Source: Acuticoccus sp051016205 (GTDB taxonomy: Bacteria; Pseudomonadota; Alphaproteobacteria; Rhizobiales; Amorphaceae). From it: a stretch of DNA of 64,000 nucleotides. Under the pieces are notes generated by a model. That model saw only the letters and a list, made by a program, of their open reading frames with translations, had not been told where the DNA came from and ran no database searches. The translations under genes and the position numbers were made by a program. Positions 16,585 through 25,034 of this stretch are shown here, piece after piece (the stretch's first letter is position 1; each line of letters begins with the position of its first letter). The stretch is from contig CP136534.1 of assembly GCA_051016205.1 (NCBI GenBank), positions 4,340,001-4,404,000 of the forward strand, written 5' to 3'.

Positions 16585-17799
16585 ATGGAAGGACGTGCGA
16601 TTGTTGTCGGGGGCAGCATCGGCGGCCTGTTCACCGCCGCCCTCCTCCTTAAAAGAGGTTGGGATGTTGAGGTTTATGAGCGTTCCGATACCGAGCTTGC
16701 CGGCCTCGGCACGGGGATCGTGACCCACCAACCTTTGCTGGATGCGCTCGCAGCCATAGGCGCCGATACAAGCCATGTTGGCGTGCCGATCCAAGAGCGG
16801 GTGGCGTATGACCAAGCCGGCAACGTCACCCACACGGTGGACTTGCCGCAAATCGTCACGTCCTGGGACCACCTACTGTCCCTCACCAGAGCCACGATCC
16901 CCGGCAGGCGCTATCATATCGGCCACCGGCTCGACCATTTTGCGCTGACATCGGGCGGGATACGCGCCGTCTTCGACAATGCTTATACCGCCGAGGCGGA
17001 CGTAATTGTCGGCGCCGACGGATTTCGCTCCGCCGTCCGCGGCCAGGTTTTCCCCACCGTGCAGCCGAAGTACGCCGGCTACGTTGCCTGGCGTGCGGTT
17101 GTGGCCGATGCAGACTTACCTCAAGAGATTGCCGACACAGTCGTCAACCACTTCAGCTTCTGCCTACCCGTCGATGACGGCGAAATGCTCGGCTATCCCA
17201 TCGCTGGGGCCGACTACGACTGTCGTCCGGGCCACAGGCGTTACTTCCTCGGCTGGTATCGCGCCGCCGACCGTGTCGCCCTCGCCGATATGCTGACCGA
17301 TGACACCGGCCGCACCCATGACCTGTCGATCCCACCGGATCGCATTCGCCGGCGGGTGGTCGACCAGTTTCGAGACGCCGCACGCCTTTCGCTCGCCCCG
17401 CCGTTCGCAGCTATTCTCGATCGTGCCAAAACCCCGTTTTTCACCCCGGTCTACGATCACGCATCGCCGTCCATGACGTCGGAAAGAGTTGCACTGGTCG
17501 GCGATGCGCCCTTTCTTGCCCGCCCGCACATCGGTGCCGGCGTGACCAAAGCCGCCGCGGACGCCGTTGCGCTCGCCAACTCGCTGTCCGCGGCATCTTC
17601 CTTGGAGCAAGGTCTCAGCGCCTACAACGCCGAACGCTACAAGCCCAACATGGTCGCATACGAACGCGCCAAAGCGCTTGGCCGCTATGTCACCGCCAGC
17701 TACGCCCACGGCGCCGACGAGCCCGACGCAGTAGCCTGGAAACGCGACCACACGATTGAGACCCTCATGCGCGATACAGCTGTTCTGAACTTTTACTAG
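16585..17799 (+). CDS. FAD-dependent aromatic-ring monooxygenase
   Basis: A 404-residue flavoprotein hydroxylase. The N-terminal Rossmann motif VVGGSIGGLFTAALLLKRGW binds FAD, a DGFRS NAD(P)H/FAD motif lies near residue 150, and the second FAD motif reads GDAPFLARPHIGAGVTKAA near 305. The overall layout matches 2,6-dihydroxypyridine or salicylate-type hydroxylases. The ATG at 16585 gives the flavin motif at the very N-terminus. The gene sits alone between IS5 and IS630 elements with no pathway partners, so it was probably carried by or trapped in mobile DNA. Its substrate is unknown. Confidence 0.85.
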   Translation: MEGRAIVVGGSIGGLFTAALLLKRGWDVEVYERSDTELAGLGTGIVTHQPLLDALAAIGADTSHVGVPIQERVAYDQAGNVTHTVDLPQIVTSWDHLLSLTRATIPGRRYHIGHRLDHFALTSGGIRAVFDNAYTAEADVIVGADGFRSAVRGQVFPTVQPKYAGYVAWRAVVADADLPQEIADTVVNHFSFCLPVDDGEMLGYPIAGADYDCRPGHRRYFLGWYRAADRVALADMLTDDTGRTHDLSIPPDRIRRRVVDQFRDAARLSLAPPFAAILDRAKTPFFTPVYDHASPSMTSERVALVGDAPFLARPHIGAGVTKAAADAVALANSLSAASSLEQGLSAYNAERYKPNMVAYERAKALGRYVTASYAHGADEPDAVAWKRDHTIETLMRDTAVLNFY

Positions 17800-17821
17800 C
17801 GAGTGTCGGCCGAGGGGGACT

Positions 17822-17989
17822 GTGAATACAATTGAGGTATTGCCACCTGCGGTCTCGGCCCTCTCCGAACGCGAGCGTGAGTCGGTCCGTGAGGTTATGG
17901 CACTTGCTGAGGAGCTGGCCATGCAAGGGGACACCGCAAGTGCCGTCGTTCTCACGTAGGCTAACCAACTGCTCGCGAAAAGGGAGTAA
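17822..17989 (+). pseudogene. small decayed ORF with an in-frame stop
   Basis: A GTG-started frame reads VLPPAVSALSERERESVREV, then MALAEELAMQGDTASA, and meets TAG at 17957-17959, after which the same frame continues ANQLLAKRE to a TAA. The coherent helical sequence across the stop suggests a small gene inactivated by a nonsense mutation. The family is not identified. Confidence 0.4.
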
Positions 17990-18089
17990 AGGCAGCCCCG
18001 TATGCGCGAGACCGACAACGGTTTTTGAGATGGGGTGCGGCAGAGGGACCGCCAACTTGAAGCGGCCTCATACCTAGAGCACTTTCGAC

Positions 18090-18731
18090 CTACTCGTACG
18101 CATAGCCACAGTTGGCGAGGTAGTTGCGGCATTCTTCAGGTGTGAAAGCATCGAGGAGGCGTCCGATGGTATCCCACAGGTCGTCGCGGGTTCGGGCGGC
18201 GGCCTTTCGCAGAAGCGCCTTGAGCTTGGCGAAAGCCTGCTCAATGGGGTTGAAGTCCGGGCTGTAGGGCGGGAGATAGACGAGGCTGGCGCCGGCCCCC
18301 TCGATGGCCTCGCGCACGCCAGCGGCCTTATGGGCGGGCAGATTGTCCATGACCACCACATCGCCAGGCGACAGCACCGGTACCAGGAACTGCTCCACGT
18401 AAGCCTTGAATACGCGACCCTTTATCGGCCCGGACAGAACCAGCGGTGCGGCGATGCCGTCGGCACGCAGGCCGGCGAGGAACGTCGTGGTCTGCCAATG
18501 GCCGAACGGGGCCGCATCCACCAGGCGATCGCCCTTCAAGGCCCAGCCGCGGGTGCGCACCATCTTGGTCGACACCCCCGTCTCGTCCAGAAACACGAAC
18601 CGCCCGGCATCCATGAATGGCAGCACGGTGCGCCATCGACCCCGCGCCTTGGCGACGTCGGGTCGGTCCTGCTCGGCCGCCCTCAGCGACTTTTTTTGTG
18701 TGACAAGCCGAGCCGGCGCAGCATCTGCCAC
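18090..18731 (-). CDS. IS630 transposase, C-terminal frame (DDE)
   Basis: Catalytic domain of the IS630/Tc1-like transposase: the first Asp in FVFLDETGVSTKM, the second in VVVMDNLPAHKAAG, and the last Glu in LPPYSPDFNPIEQAFAKLK. The end NYLANCGYAYE is typical. It is expressed as a fusion through frameshifting with the upstream HTH frame. No internal decay. Confidence 0.9.
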   Translation of the reverse strand: MADAAPARLVTQKKSLRAAEQDRPDVAKARGRWRTVLPFMDAGRFVFLDETGVSTKMVRTRGWALKGDRLVDAAPFGHWQTTTFLAGLRADGIAAPLVLSGPIKGRVFKAYVEQFLVPVLSPGDVVVMDNLPAHKAAGVREAIEGAGASLVYLPPYSPDFNPIEQAFAKLKALLRKAAARTRDDLWDTIGRLLDAFTPEECRNYLANCGYAYE

Positions 18732-19033
18732 ATCGTCGAAAGATGCACCTTCGGTCCACCAATCTTGGCAATCGCCTCGGTGAGTTCGACGAGCGTGATG
18801 CCCTTGTTAGCCTCGACCAGCTCGGCGATTGCGGCCTCGTAGCCGATCAGGACCGGCTTGCGGTAACCACCGACTTTGGCAGGTTCGACGGACCCGGTCG
18901 CACGAACGCGTTGCATCAGCTTGATGACGGCCGATGGGCTCACGTCAAACCGCGCCGCTACCTCGCGCCTCGATCCACCGGCCTCCACCGCCTTTACCAA
19001 ACGCACCCGCAGATCATTCGAAAACGCTACCAT
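18683..19033 (-). CDS. IS630 transposase, N-terminal frame (HTH)
   Basis: About 116 residues: MVAFSNDLRVRLVKAVEAGG leads into a homeodomain-like HTH (SRREVAARFDVSPSAVIKLM), then a winged second HTH (VHLSTMWQMLRRLGLS). The frame ends right after HKKSR at a run of seven A residues (18691-18697 in complement), a typical slippage site that joins it to the DDE frame. Confidence 0.85.
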   Translation of the reverse strand: MVAFSNDLRVRLVKAVEAGGSRREVAARFDVSPSAVIKLMQRVRATGSVEPAKVGGYRKPVLIGYEAAIAELVEANKGITLVELTEAIAKIGGPKVHLSTMWQMLRRLGLSHKKSR

Positions 19034-19139
19034 CGAAGCCGCCTGCACTCACCAAAACAGCTCTCATGGAACCTGATTTGCCCGAGTCCTGGCAACCCCG
19101 AAATGCTTGTCTCATGATGTTTCCGCCTTTTCCGGTCAG

Positions 19140-19305
19140 GGAAGAGGCGCTGCAGAGGAAGGTACCAGCTCCCCTGCAGCGGCGAGGGACGGACCGATAA
19201 AATGCTGGCCGTAATGGGCCGAGCTAGAGTTTGATCGCCCTCGTCTTCAGCCAAGGCCTGAACGGATACGTGGCGCCAGGCGCCGCATGACAAGCAGAGG
19301 CGGAC
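19140..19305 (+). ncRNA. candidate IS110 bridge RNA region
   Basis: Noncoding leader just upstream of the IS110 transposase. It contains a perfect 8-bp inverted pair CGCTGCAG (19148-19155) and CTGCAGCG (19174-19181) flanking an 18-base loop, and a second pairing GTGGCGC/GCGCCGC-like near 19270-19285. In characterised IS110 elements this region yields the RNA that pairs with target and donor. The assignment here rests on position and hairpins only. Confidence 0.35.
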
Positions 19306-19310
19306 TGAAG

Positions 19311-20240
19311 ATGACCCATTTCGTTGTCGGCGTCGATGTCTCTAAGGATTGGCTCGATGCTCACCGCCGATCTGATGGCGCGGACCGCCGCTTCCCCAAC
19401 ACCAAACAGGGACGGCAAAATCTCATCCGGTGGGCCGGTGGCGCCCATGTCGCCTTCGAGCCGAGCGGCCCTTATCACCGAGCCCTGGAACGGCACCTCG
19501 CCGCGGCCGGGATCAGCGCGGTGAAGATCAACCCGCTCCAAGTCAGGCGGTTCGCCGAGGCGGTCGGGACGCGCGCCAAGACCGATGCCGTCGATGCACG
19601 CCTCATTGCGGCCATGGCCGTGCAGCTCGATCTGCCCGCGACGCCGCCGCTTGACCAAACCATTCGCGATCTCAAAGCGTTGCAGATCGCCCGGCAGGGC
19701 CTCGTCAAGGACAGGACTGCTGCGAAAAACCGAGCTCAGAGCCACGAGTGCGTCTTCCTGAAGCGCCAGACCGCGGCGCGTCTTCGCCATGTGGAGGCCC
19801 AGCTCGCTGCCCTTGATGGCGAGATCGCCGCACTCATCGCCTGCGACCAGCATCTTGCCCACCGCTGCGATATCCTCGTCAGCATTCCAGGCGTCTCGGC
19901 GGTTACGGCCGCCGCGCTTCTCGCCGAGGCGCCCGAGCTTGGCTCCATCGAGGGAAAGGCCGCCGCCAGCCTCGCCGGGCTCGCGCCCATCACACGGCAG
20001 TCGGGCAAATGGAACGGTCGTGCGATGATCCGCGGTGGGCGGGCAAACTTACGCCACGCCCTTTACATGCCCGCCCTCGTCGCGGCCCGCTTCAACCCCG
20101 ACCTAAAGGATGTCTACGACCGGCTCATCGGCGCGGGCAAGCCGCCCAAGGTGGCGCTAACCGCGCTGATGAGGAAGCTTCTCATCCTTGCCAACGCCCT
20201 TCTGCGCGACAACCGGCCCTGGGACGAAAAGCTCGCTTGA
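19311..20240 (+). CDS. IS110-family DEDD transposase
   Basis: A 309-residue recombinase. The N-terminal RuvC-like DEDD domain shows VVGVDVSKDWLDAH (D), HVAFEPSGPYH (E) and TDAVDARLIAAM (two D). A coiled-coil middle follows, then the transposase_20 domain with LVSIPGVSAVTAAALLAEAPELG and the serine-containing LAGLAPITRQSGKWNG. The ATG at 19311 starts directly at MTHFVVGVDVSKD, the family N-terminus. No frameshifts, so it appears intact. Confidence 0.92.
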   Translation: MTHFVVGVDVSKDWLDAHRRSDGADRRFPNTKQGRQNLIRWAGGAHVAFEPSGPYHRALERHLAAAGISAVKINPLQVRRFAEAVGTRAKTDAVDARLIAAMAVQLDLPATPPLDQTIRDLKALQIARQGLVKDRTAAKNRAQSHECVFLKRQTAARLRHVEAQLAALDGEIAALIACDQHLAHRCDILVSIPGVSAVTAAALLAEAPELGSIEGKAAASLAGLAPITRQSGKWNGRAMIRGGRANLRHALYMPALVAARFNPDLKDVYDRLIGAGKPPKVALTALMRKLLILANALLRDNRPWDEKLA

Positions 20241-20269
20241 CCAACACGGATACTCTAGCGAGTGGGAAT

Positions 20270-20456
20270 TAGAGTGGCGGCACAAGCCGACGGTCATTGG
20301 GACCATCGGCGATCTCATCGGCCACGGCTACAACCTACTGGGCCATTGCCTGGCGTGCGCTCGATCGTCTGAGGTAGACTTGGAATCCCTCGCCGCGAAA
20401 CTCGGCCGTCACCGCTCCTACGTTGGCGGCCCGCCCCTACGGTGCTAGGTGTGCGG
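20270..20456 (+). pseudogene. decayed zinc-ribbon gene, copy A, cut by an IS
   Basis: Encodes WRHKPTVIGTIGDLIGHGY, a CLAC pair, SEVDLESLAAKLGRHRSY and GGPPLRC, followed by a TAG where other copies have an Arg or Gln codon, then VCG. The sequence is then interrupted by the deleted IS3 element starting at 20457. This is the longest in-frame copy of the dispersed family. Confidence 0.6.
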
Positions 20457-21085
20457 TGACGTTGCGCCCGAAGTGTCCCCGCTCATCGATGGATTCTGTT
20501 TGTATTTGGTCCCGTAGTCGCGGACCACCATCAGCGGCTTTCTGCGTTGGGCGATGAGGCGGTCGAGCTCGCGCGCCACCCGAGCGCCCGATAGCGACGT
20601 ATCGACGACCAGCACACGGAAGCGGCGTCCGTCGCTCAGCTGATCGGAGACGACGTCGACGCCGGCTTGGTCCCTGCGAAAGCGTCAACGGCGCACGCGT
20701 TCCCATGGCGCGTCTGCGACCGCCACGGCGGCACACGGTCAGCCGTTCCTCCCGGTAGAGGCGGAACAGCTTCTTGTGGCTCACCTCAATTCCCTCGGGG
20801 CGCAGCAGGATGTGAAGGCGTCGGTAACCGAACCGGCGCCGCTCGTTCGCCAGCGCCTTCAGCCGCTTGGCGTTTGACACCTCCATCCCACCGTAGCGCT
20901 TGCGCCAAGTGTAGAACGTCGCGTCGCTGATCCCATGCTTGCGGCACAGCTCCGCCATGCCGATCCGCGCCGCATGCTCCTTCAGCACCGCGATGATCTG
21001 CCCCTCCTTGAAGCGGTTCTTATTCATCTCCGTCTCCTTCCGACGGAGTCCAGTTCAGACCGAGGACACTCCTGGGGCAACGTCA
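20457..21085 (-). mobile_element. internally deleted IS3-family element
   Basis: Only 629 bp between 22-bp inverted repeats that match at 19 positions (TGACGTTG...GTGTCC at 20457-20478 and reversed at 21064-21085). A full element of this type is about 1.2-1.3 kb, so half is missing. It lies inside the decayed zinc-ribbon copy A. Confidence 0.7.
20470..21027 (-). pseudogene. IS3 transposase with orfA-orfB deletion fusion
   Basis: The frame begins as a normal OrfA (MNKNRFKEGQIIAVLKEHA, then KHGISDATFYTWRKRYGGM) but jumps at about residue 55 into OrfB (LANERRRFGYRRLHILLRPE). It later frameshifts; another frame near 20500-20620 reads VDTSLSGARVARELDRL and MVVRDYGTKYKQNPSM, where the usual SDNG Asp motif is degraded. 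Inactive remnant. Confidence 0.7.
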
Positions 21086-21089
21086 AATG

Positions 21090-21115
21090 GCCTCCGGAAT
21101 TCCCGGTGCGGTTCA
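21090..21115 (-). repeat. solo IS3 terminal repeat
   Basis: A 26-base sequence matching the right terminal repeat of the intact IS3 element at 13011-14331 (GCCTCCGGAATTCCCGGTGC followed by GGTTCA). No element is attached to it. It is probably what is left of a deleted copy. Confidence 0.6.
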
Positions 21116-21134
21116 CAAAGCCAACAAGGTCAAG

Positions 21135-21225
21135 TTTGTGGAGACCGAGATGGCGACACCAATTGAAAGTCGCTCAAACCTTCGATGACTTGATCGACCA
21201 TTGTTGTTGCCAGCGGTGCAGAGGC
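21135..21225 (+). pseudogene. decayed zinc-ribbon remnant, copy C
   Basis: A weak but recognisable copy. A GATGGCGACACCA start region resembles that of copy A, followed by TFDDLIDH and Cys residues before the similarity is lost at the join with the SRAP remnant. Heavily degraded. Confidence 0.35.
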
Positions 21226-21232
21226 AACGACA

Positions 21233-21500
21233 TTCTGGCTTGCCGAGCCGGCCTACCCACTGGCGGCTGATGAGATTGCGGACGTTGGTAACGGCCGGCC
21301 GCTTCGCACGACCGGCAACCCCCATCAGCAATTTACCAGCTCGCAGCCGCCTTCTTTGGCTTCGTGCAAGATCGTTATCTCAGCATCAGAATAAGGCGCG
21401 GGCTGACTACCGAAGTTCCCCAGGTGGTGCTGCTTGATGCTGAACAGTCGGCGCATCGCCTCCTGGTTGGTGGTGATCGAGAGGCTGCACATGCTTCTCA
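21233..21500 (-). pseudogene. decayed second copy of the SRAP gene
   Basis: The reverse strand matches the N-terminal two-fifths of the SRAP gene at 5062-5730: GRAKRPAVTNVRNLISRQWV, GRLGKPECRC, the EAMRRLF region, and an ATGTGC-like start near 21490-21500. It carries frameshifts and substitutions and is joined to zinc-ribbon copy C on its left. This is a partial duplication, not an active gene. Confidence 0.65.
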
Positions 21501-21554
21501 CCTGCCCGCTTCCAAAATGCAGCCGCTCTTTCCGGGGACACCAGCAACTTCATG

Positions 21555-21800
21555 TTAGAGACACGGTACCAGCACGTCCCGCTGGGCGAGTTTCCCTTTG
21601 ATACAACTACTTTCGCCCCTCGCCAGCCGTTCTTTCCGCTGCGAAATCAAGGCGCGCACGTCAGCTGACATTTCATGCCTTAGGATGGGATGATCGTCGA
21701 TGTTCGCTCGGAAGCGCTTGATCTCTCTGGTGAGAGCTTTAATCGTCCACGCTGGGAGTGCAAACAGGTCTATCCCAGCCATTCTGCGTTTCTTAGGCAT
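21555..21800 (-). CDS. small hypothetical basic protein
   Basis: An 81-residue protein starting MPKKRRMAGIDLFALPAW, helical and rich in Arg and Lys (LTREIKRFRANIDDHPILRH). No family recognised. It lies between the SRAP remnant and an FkbM methyltransferase, divergent from the latter. It could be a real small gene or a chance ORF. Confidence 0.35.
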   Translation of the reverse strand: MPKKRRMAGIDLFALPAWTIKALTREIKRFRANIDDHPILRHEMSADVRALISQRKERLARGESSCIKGKLAQRDVLVPCL

Positions 21801-21823
21801 CAGCGAGAGCGGGGTCACCGGAG

Positions 21824-22789
21824 TTGTCCGAGCGCCACAATCAAGTGTCGAACCTCGACGCCCTACGTGAAATCGGTTCAGTCGACGCGGCCCTGGAGTT
21901 TCTCCGACCAAAGCCGTGTCCGTTCCCGCTCGTGAGGCTCGGTGGGAATCGCGATGGCTCCTACTTGCTCCCCCAGGACCTTGAGGGCGTTGCCGCGTGT
22001 ATGTCGCCCGGGGTAAACAACCGCAAGGACTTCGAGGATGAGATCGCCGAGCGCTTTGGGATCGCCTCCCACATGTGTGACCGGTCCAGCGACGTCAACA
22101 AGCTCGCAACGCCGCTCAAGCCCGGGCTTCAGACATTTGACAAGCTGTGGCTCGACACAACCGGCGCCGAGGACACTGTTTCCATTGCGCGGTGGATTGA
22201 TCAGTATCGGCCAAACCCTGAAGAAGACCTCATCCTCCAGATGGACATCGAGGGTGCCGAATACCGCAACATCATTGCGACGCCTGACGTTGTGCTGCGG
22301 CGCTTTCGCATCATTGTCATAGAGCTACATGCACTCAGCACCCTCAATAGTCCGTCACGATTTGATGAGATCTTAAGACCATTCCTTGAAAAACTGGCTT
22401 CATCCTTCGTCAGCGTCCACGTTCACCCCAACAACGCTGGGGCGTGGTTCTTTACACAAGAGAAACGGATCCTCGTTCCGCAAATCCTGGAAGTGACTTT
22501 CCTACGAGAAGATCGTTTTGCCGGACCGGATGACAGCGTCTTCCCAGTCTACATCCCGCACCCTCTGGATATACCTTTCAACGTTCGAAATAGAGAACCT
22601 TTGTTTCTCGACGAGTATTGGCGTGGCCGCCCTCCAAATTCTGACGAATTGTCCAAGATGGTTAAAGAGATACTCGAATACACCGCAGTCAAATTGGACA
22701 GTGTGGGTGGAAAAGCAACATCGCCGCTCGTGGCCGATGTCAAAGCCCTTCAGGACCGCTGGCTCAATGCCCGCAGCGCCCCAGCTTGA
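21824..22789 (+). CDS. FkbM-family methyltransferase
   Basis: A 321-residue protein (TTG start) with an FkbM/methyltransferase_21 fold. An N-terminal segment LVRLGGNRDGSYLLP and SPGVNNRKDFEDEIAERFG form the SAM-binding region, and the LILQMDIEGAEYRNI motif is the family hallmark near residue 140. Such enzymes O-methylate sugars or lipids of surface polysaccharides. The lower-GC C-terminal third (residues 200-320) has no recognised domain. It stands alone among IS remnants, so the substrate cannot be inferred. Confidence 0.75.
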   Translation: MSERHNQVSNLDALREIGSVDAALEFLRPKPCPFPLVRLGGNRDGSYLLPQDLEGVAACMSPGVNNRKDFEDEIAERFGIASHMCDRSSDVNKLATPLKPGLQTFDKLWLDTTGAEDTVSIARWIDQYRPNPEEDLILQMDIEGAEYRNIIATPDVVLRRFRIIVIELHALSTLNSPSRFDEILRPFLEKLASSFVSVHVHPNNAGAWFFTQEKRILVPQILEVTFLREDRFAGPDDSVFPVYIPHPLDIPFNVRNREPLFLDEYWRGRPPNSDELSKMVKEILEYTAVKLDSVGGKATSPLVADVKALQDRWLNARSAPA

Positions 22790-22859
22790 ACGGGTCTCAC
22801 CCCAGGGGGCGAGCCGCTCGCAGGCCCTGCGAACCCTTGGCCAAGGCTAACATCTTCAG

Positions 22860-23090
22860 CTTCAGGGCCATTGCTTCGCTTGCGGGTGACCATAGAGGTA
22901 TAACTTGGAAAACCTTGCCGCGATACTCGGCCGCGACCACTCATACATCGGGGACTTGCCCCTACGCTGCCAGGTGCGGGGCACCAGCGATGTCAGCATG
23001 ACGATCAATCCGAGCACGTGCGGTCGGTGGGACCAGCTCAAGACCGATTCAGTGCGCCGAATGTCGACCATGGGTGCCACAGGCCACTGA
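22860..23090 (+). pseudogene. decayed zinc-ribbon remnant, copy D
   Basis: The sequence reads GHCFACG, then a stop, then NLENLAAILGRDHSYIGDLP, LRCQVRGTSDVSMTINPSTC. The first frame and the second are joined only by ignoring a TGA, and the conserved CxVC pair has become CQVR. A TTG start at 22905 could allow a 61-residue product, but the key cysteine is lost. Confidence 0.55.
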
Positions 23091-23256
23091 AAAGACGACA
23101 GGACTTCCTATGGCTGGGAATCAGGGGCTGACTTGAAGTCTGGAGGGTTGTGCCGGTGCGGGTTGGTGTCCCCCGTCTGCAACACCTTGATTTCCCGGTG
23201 ACGACCAGTGGTCAAATCGCGCGGCGAGCCGGTGCGCCAGGCGTGGTGAACGCGCT

Positions 23257-24393
23257 CTATGACACCTCGCGGACGAGGATGAGAAACCAGTCAGTGCTCT
23301 TCAATTGCGTGCCGAGAACGGCATGGCCGTCGACCGAGAAATCGCGAACGGTGTCGCTCACCCCGGGCGCGGTCTTGAGCATGTGTTCCACGATCGTGTT
23401 GGCCCAGCCGTGCGTTGACGCCTGATTTGCCGCGTCGCCCAGCGACGCCAACCCGTCCGGCGATCGGAAAAACAAATTGGCGGCACCGGCCTTCTGGTTC
23501 ACGCTGTCGATCTCGGCCTGGATCGCATCGTCCGACGCGCCAATGGCAAGCCCACGGCCGTCCACGAGAAGCGCCGTCGCACCGGCGGACTGTGCCAATT
23601 CGTCCAAGACAGAGCGGGACAGCTCCTTCAGCGTGATGTCGCGCGAGGCCACGCCGAGGAACTCATCCCCTCGGAAAACCGGCGAGGAGGCCGTGACCAT
23701 CATGCCCGCCCCGACACGGTCGAAATAGGGCGGCGTCCAACTGACCTTGCGCGCGTCTGTGTCGGCCACGGTATAGTAAATCTGCTGCAACGGCGGGTCG
23801 TTGTGGATTGCTTCTGAGATCGGGACGTAAGGGTAGATGAGCATCAACTCATCCGGTGTGGTGATGTAGACCCACGAGAAGTCAAAGCTTGCATGCGCTG
23901 ACCTCACAACCGGGATCAAAGCGCTGAGATCGTTGAGCGACTTGACCATGGCGGGCGTTAGGCTTGCGGTGCCGTACCGGTAGATGGACGGGTAAGCGGC
24001 TTCGGCGGCCGGCGCTTCTCCTTCACCCCAGGTGCGAAATCCGGTGGTGTCCTCGCGGGTTGTGGCACGGGCCATCCATGCCTCCTCATCCGGCGCGTCG
24101 TGCGCAGGTCCCCCGGCTGCAAGGCGCGCGTACTCCGCCCCCACAGCCACAGCGCTTTGTGCGACATCGGCGAACACGGTGTCGAGCCAACCGGCGGCAA
24201 GGCGCATCATGCCGGCGTCAGCCTCGCTGCGGGGAGAGGCTGCCGCGGCGTGTCCTGCAAGCAGCGTCAGAACGAGCGCAAGAGACGGCAGCGCCACCAA
24301 GGTGCGCCACTGAAAGCGGCCTCCACGAGGGACAGCCCCTGCGGCGCCGAAGACGCAGGTTTTAGTGGAAGAACGAGACATCTTTGGACGCAT
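23257..24393 (-). CDS. exported stand-alone dCache sensor protein
   Basis: A 378-residue protein with an N-terminal hydrophobic segment (LVALPSLALVLTLLAGHAAA) acting as signal peptide or anchor. A double-Cache ligand-binding region follows: FDFSWVYITTPDELMLIYPY, then TPPYFDRVGAGMMVTASSPVF and LGVASRDITLKELS, all typical Cache motifs. It ends shortly after the Cache fold (KSTDWFLILV) with no kinase, GGDEF, HAMP or chemotaxis domain. It would sense a small molecule in the periplasm through an unknown partner. The start at MRPKMSR is chosen over a longer upstream frame. Confidence 0.7.
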   Translation of the reverse strand: MRPKMSRSSTKTCVFGAAGAVPRGGRFQWRTLVALPSLALVLTLLAGHAAAASPRSEADAGMMRLAAGWLDTVFADVAQSAVAVGAEYARLAAGGPAHDAPDEEAWMARATTREDTTGFRTWGEGEAPAAEAAYPSIYRYGTASLTPAMVKSLNDLSALIPVVRSAHASFDFSWVYITTPDELMLIYPYVPISEAIHNDPPLQQIYYTVADTDARKVSWTPPYFDRVGAGMMVTASSPVFRGDEFLGVASRDITLKELSRSVLDELAQSAGATALLVDGRGLAIGASDDAIQAEIDSVNQKAGAANLFFRSPDGLASLGDAANQASTHGWANTIVEHMLKTAPGVSDTVRDFSVDGHAVLGTQLKSTDWFLILVREVS

Positions 24394-24431
24394 TCCTTTT
24401 GCTTTCCCCAGATCGAATGGTGCGCCGAGAC

Positions 24432-25034
24432 TTATTGGACCGCACCCATGTCGCGCAGCGCCGTGGTGCACGACGGGTCGAGTTCGCCATGGTGCGCCCG
24501 CAGGCATTGCGCGATGTTGCCATGTCCGATCGGAACGTCGTGGCAGAAACGGCGGAAGTCGGGCAGGCACGATCTCGCAGCGACCCTCAGCTCCTGGCGG
24601 AACGTCAACCGAGGCGCTGCGACAGAGGTCTGATCCTGCGAAGACGCCGGGGCAGCATCGGCGGCCCGCGGGACCGCAGGCTTCGGCGCCGGAGCGGTCG
24701 TCGCCTCGCCCTCTGGCTTCGGCGTGGCAGCCTTGCCCGCGCTCTCAGTGGGCTTGGCGGTTGGGGTGGCAGTTGCGCTTGGGGGGCCTTTCACCGCCTC
24801 AACGGCGCTTCGGCAGCTTGCCGACAATTGTGCTTCGTGCTGCTCAAGGCAGACCAGCGAGGCCATGCCCCCTGGCGGAATGCTGGAGCAGTTCGCCCGA
24901 TAGTCCGCCACGCAGTTTGATCGGATCGCTTCACGCTGCGCTTCCGTCGGCGCCTGTGCGCTTGCAACGCTCGCCATCAAAGCGAGAACGCCCGTCGCAG
25001 CATACGCTCTCAGGCCGATGACCATCGTCTTCAT
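24432..25034 (-). CDS. secreted cysteine-rich-repeat protein
   Basis: A 200-residue protein with a clear signal peptide (YAATGVLALMASVASAQA). It has two four-Cys repeats of the GLG1/Cys_rich type: residues about 38-78 (RSNCVADYRANCSSI, LVCLEQHEAQLSASC) and about 155-192 (RSCLPDFRRFCHDVP, IAQCLRAHHGELDPSC), separated by a Pro/Ala/Thr linker. An AGGAGG site precedes the ATG at 25034. It is probably periplasmic or surface exposed. It runs in the same direction as the dCache gene, 38 bases upstream of it, and is possibly co-transcribed. Confidence 0.75.
   Translation of the reverse strand: MKTMVIGLRAYAATGVLALMASVASAQAPTEAQREAIRSNCVADYRANCSSIPPGGMASLVCLEQHEAQLSASCRSAVEAVKGPPSATATPTAKPTESAGKAATPKPEGEATTAPAPKPAVPRAADAAPASSQDQTSVAAPRLTFRQELRVAARSCLPDFRRFCHDVPIGHGNIAQCLRAHHGELDPSCTTALRDMGAVQ

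Larger units (their letters stand above)
18077..19063 (-). mobile_element. IS630-family insertion sequence
   Basis: About 987 bp with short imperfect inverted ends beginning GAGC (18077 and 19063) and a TA dinucleotide on the left flank; the right flank reads TC, so the duplication has decayed or my right end is slightly off. It encodes the transposase in two frames on the minus strand, joined at an A7 run. Confidence 0.7.
19100..20268 (+). mobile_element. IS110-family element (ends approximate)
   Basis: Contains an intact DEDD transposase preceded by about 200 bases of noncoding DNA, the layout of IS110-group elements whose left noncoding end encodes a guide (bridge) RNA. IS110 elements lack conventional inverted repeats and target duplications, so the ends cannot be fixed from sequence alone. 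The right flank enters a zinc-ribbon pseudogene at about 20270, which limits that end. Confidence 0.6.

Noticed and set aside
17164..18132. A 322-codon minus-strand frame
   Set aside because: Antisense to the FAD monooxygenase, whose flavin motifs are intact on the plus strand.
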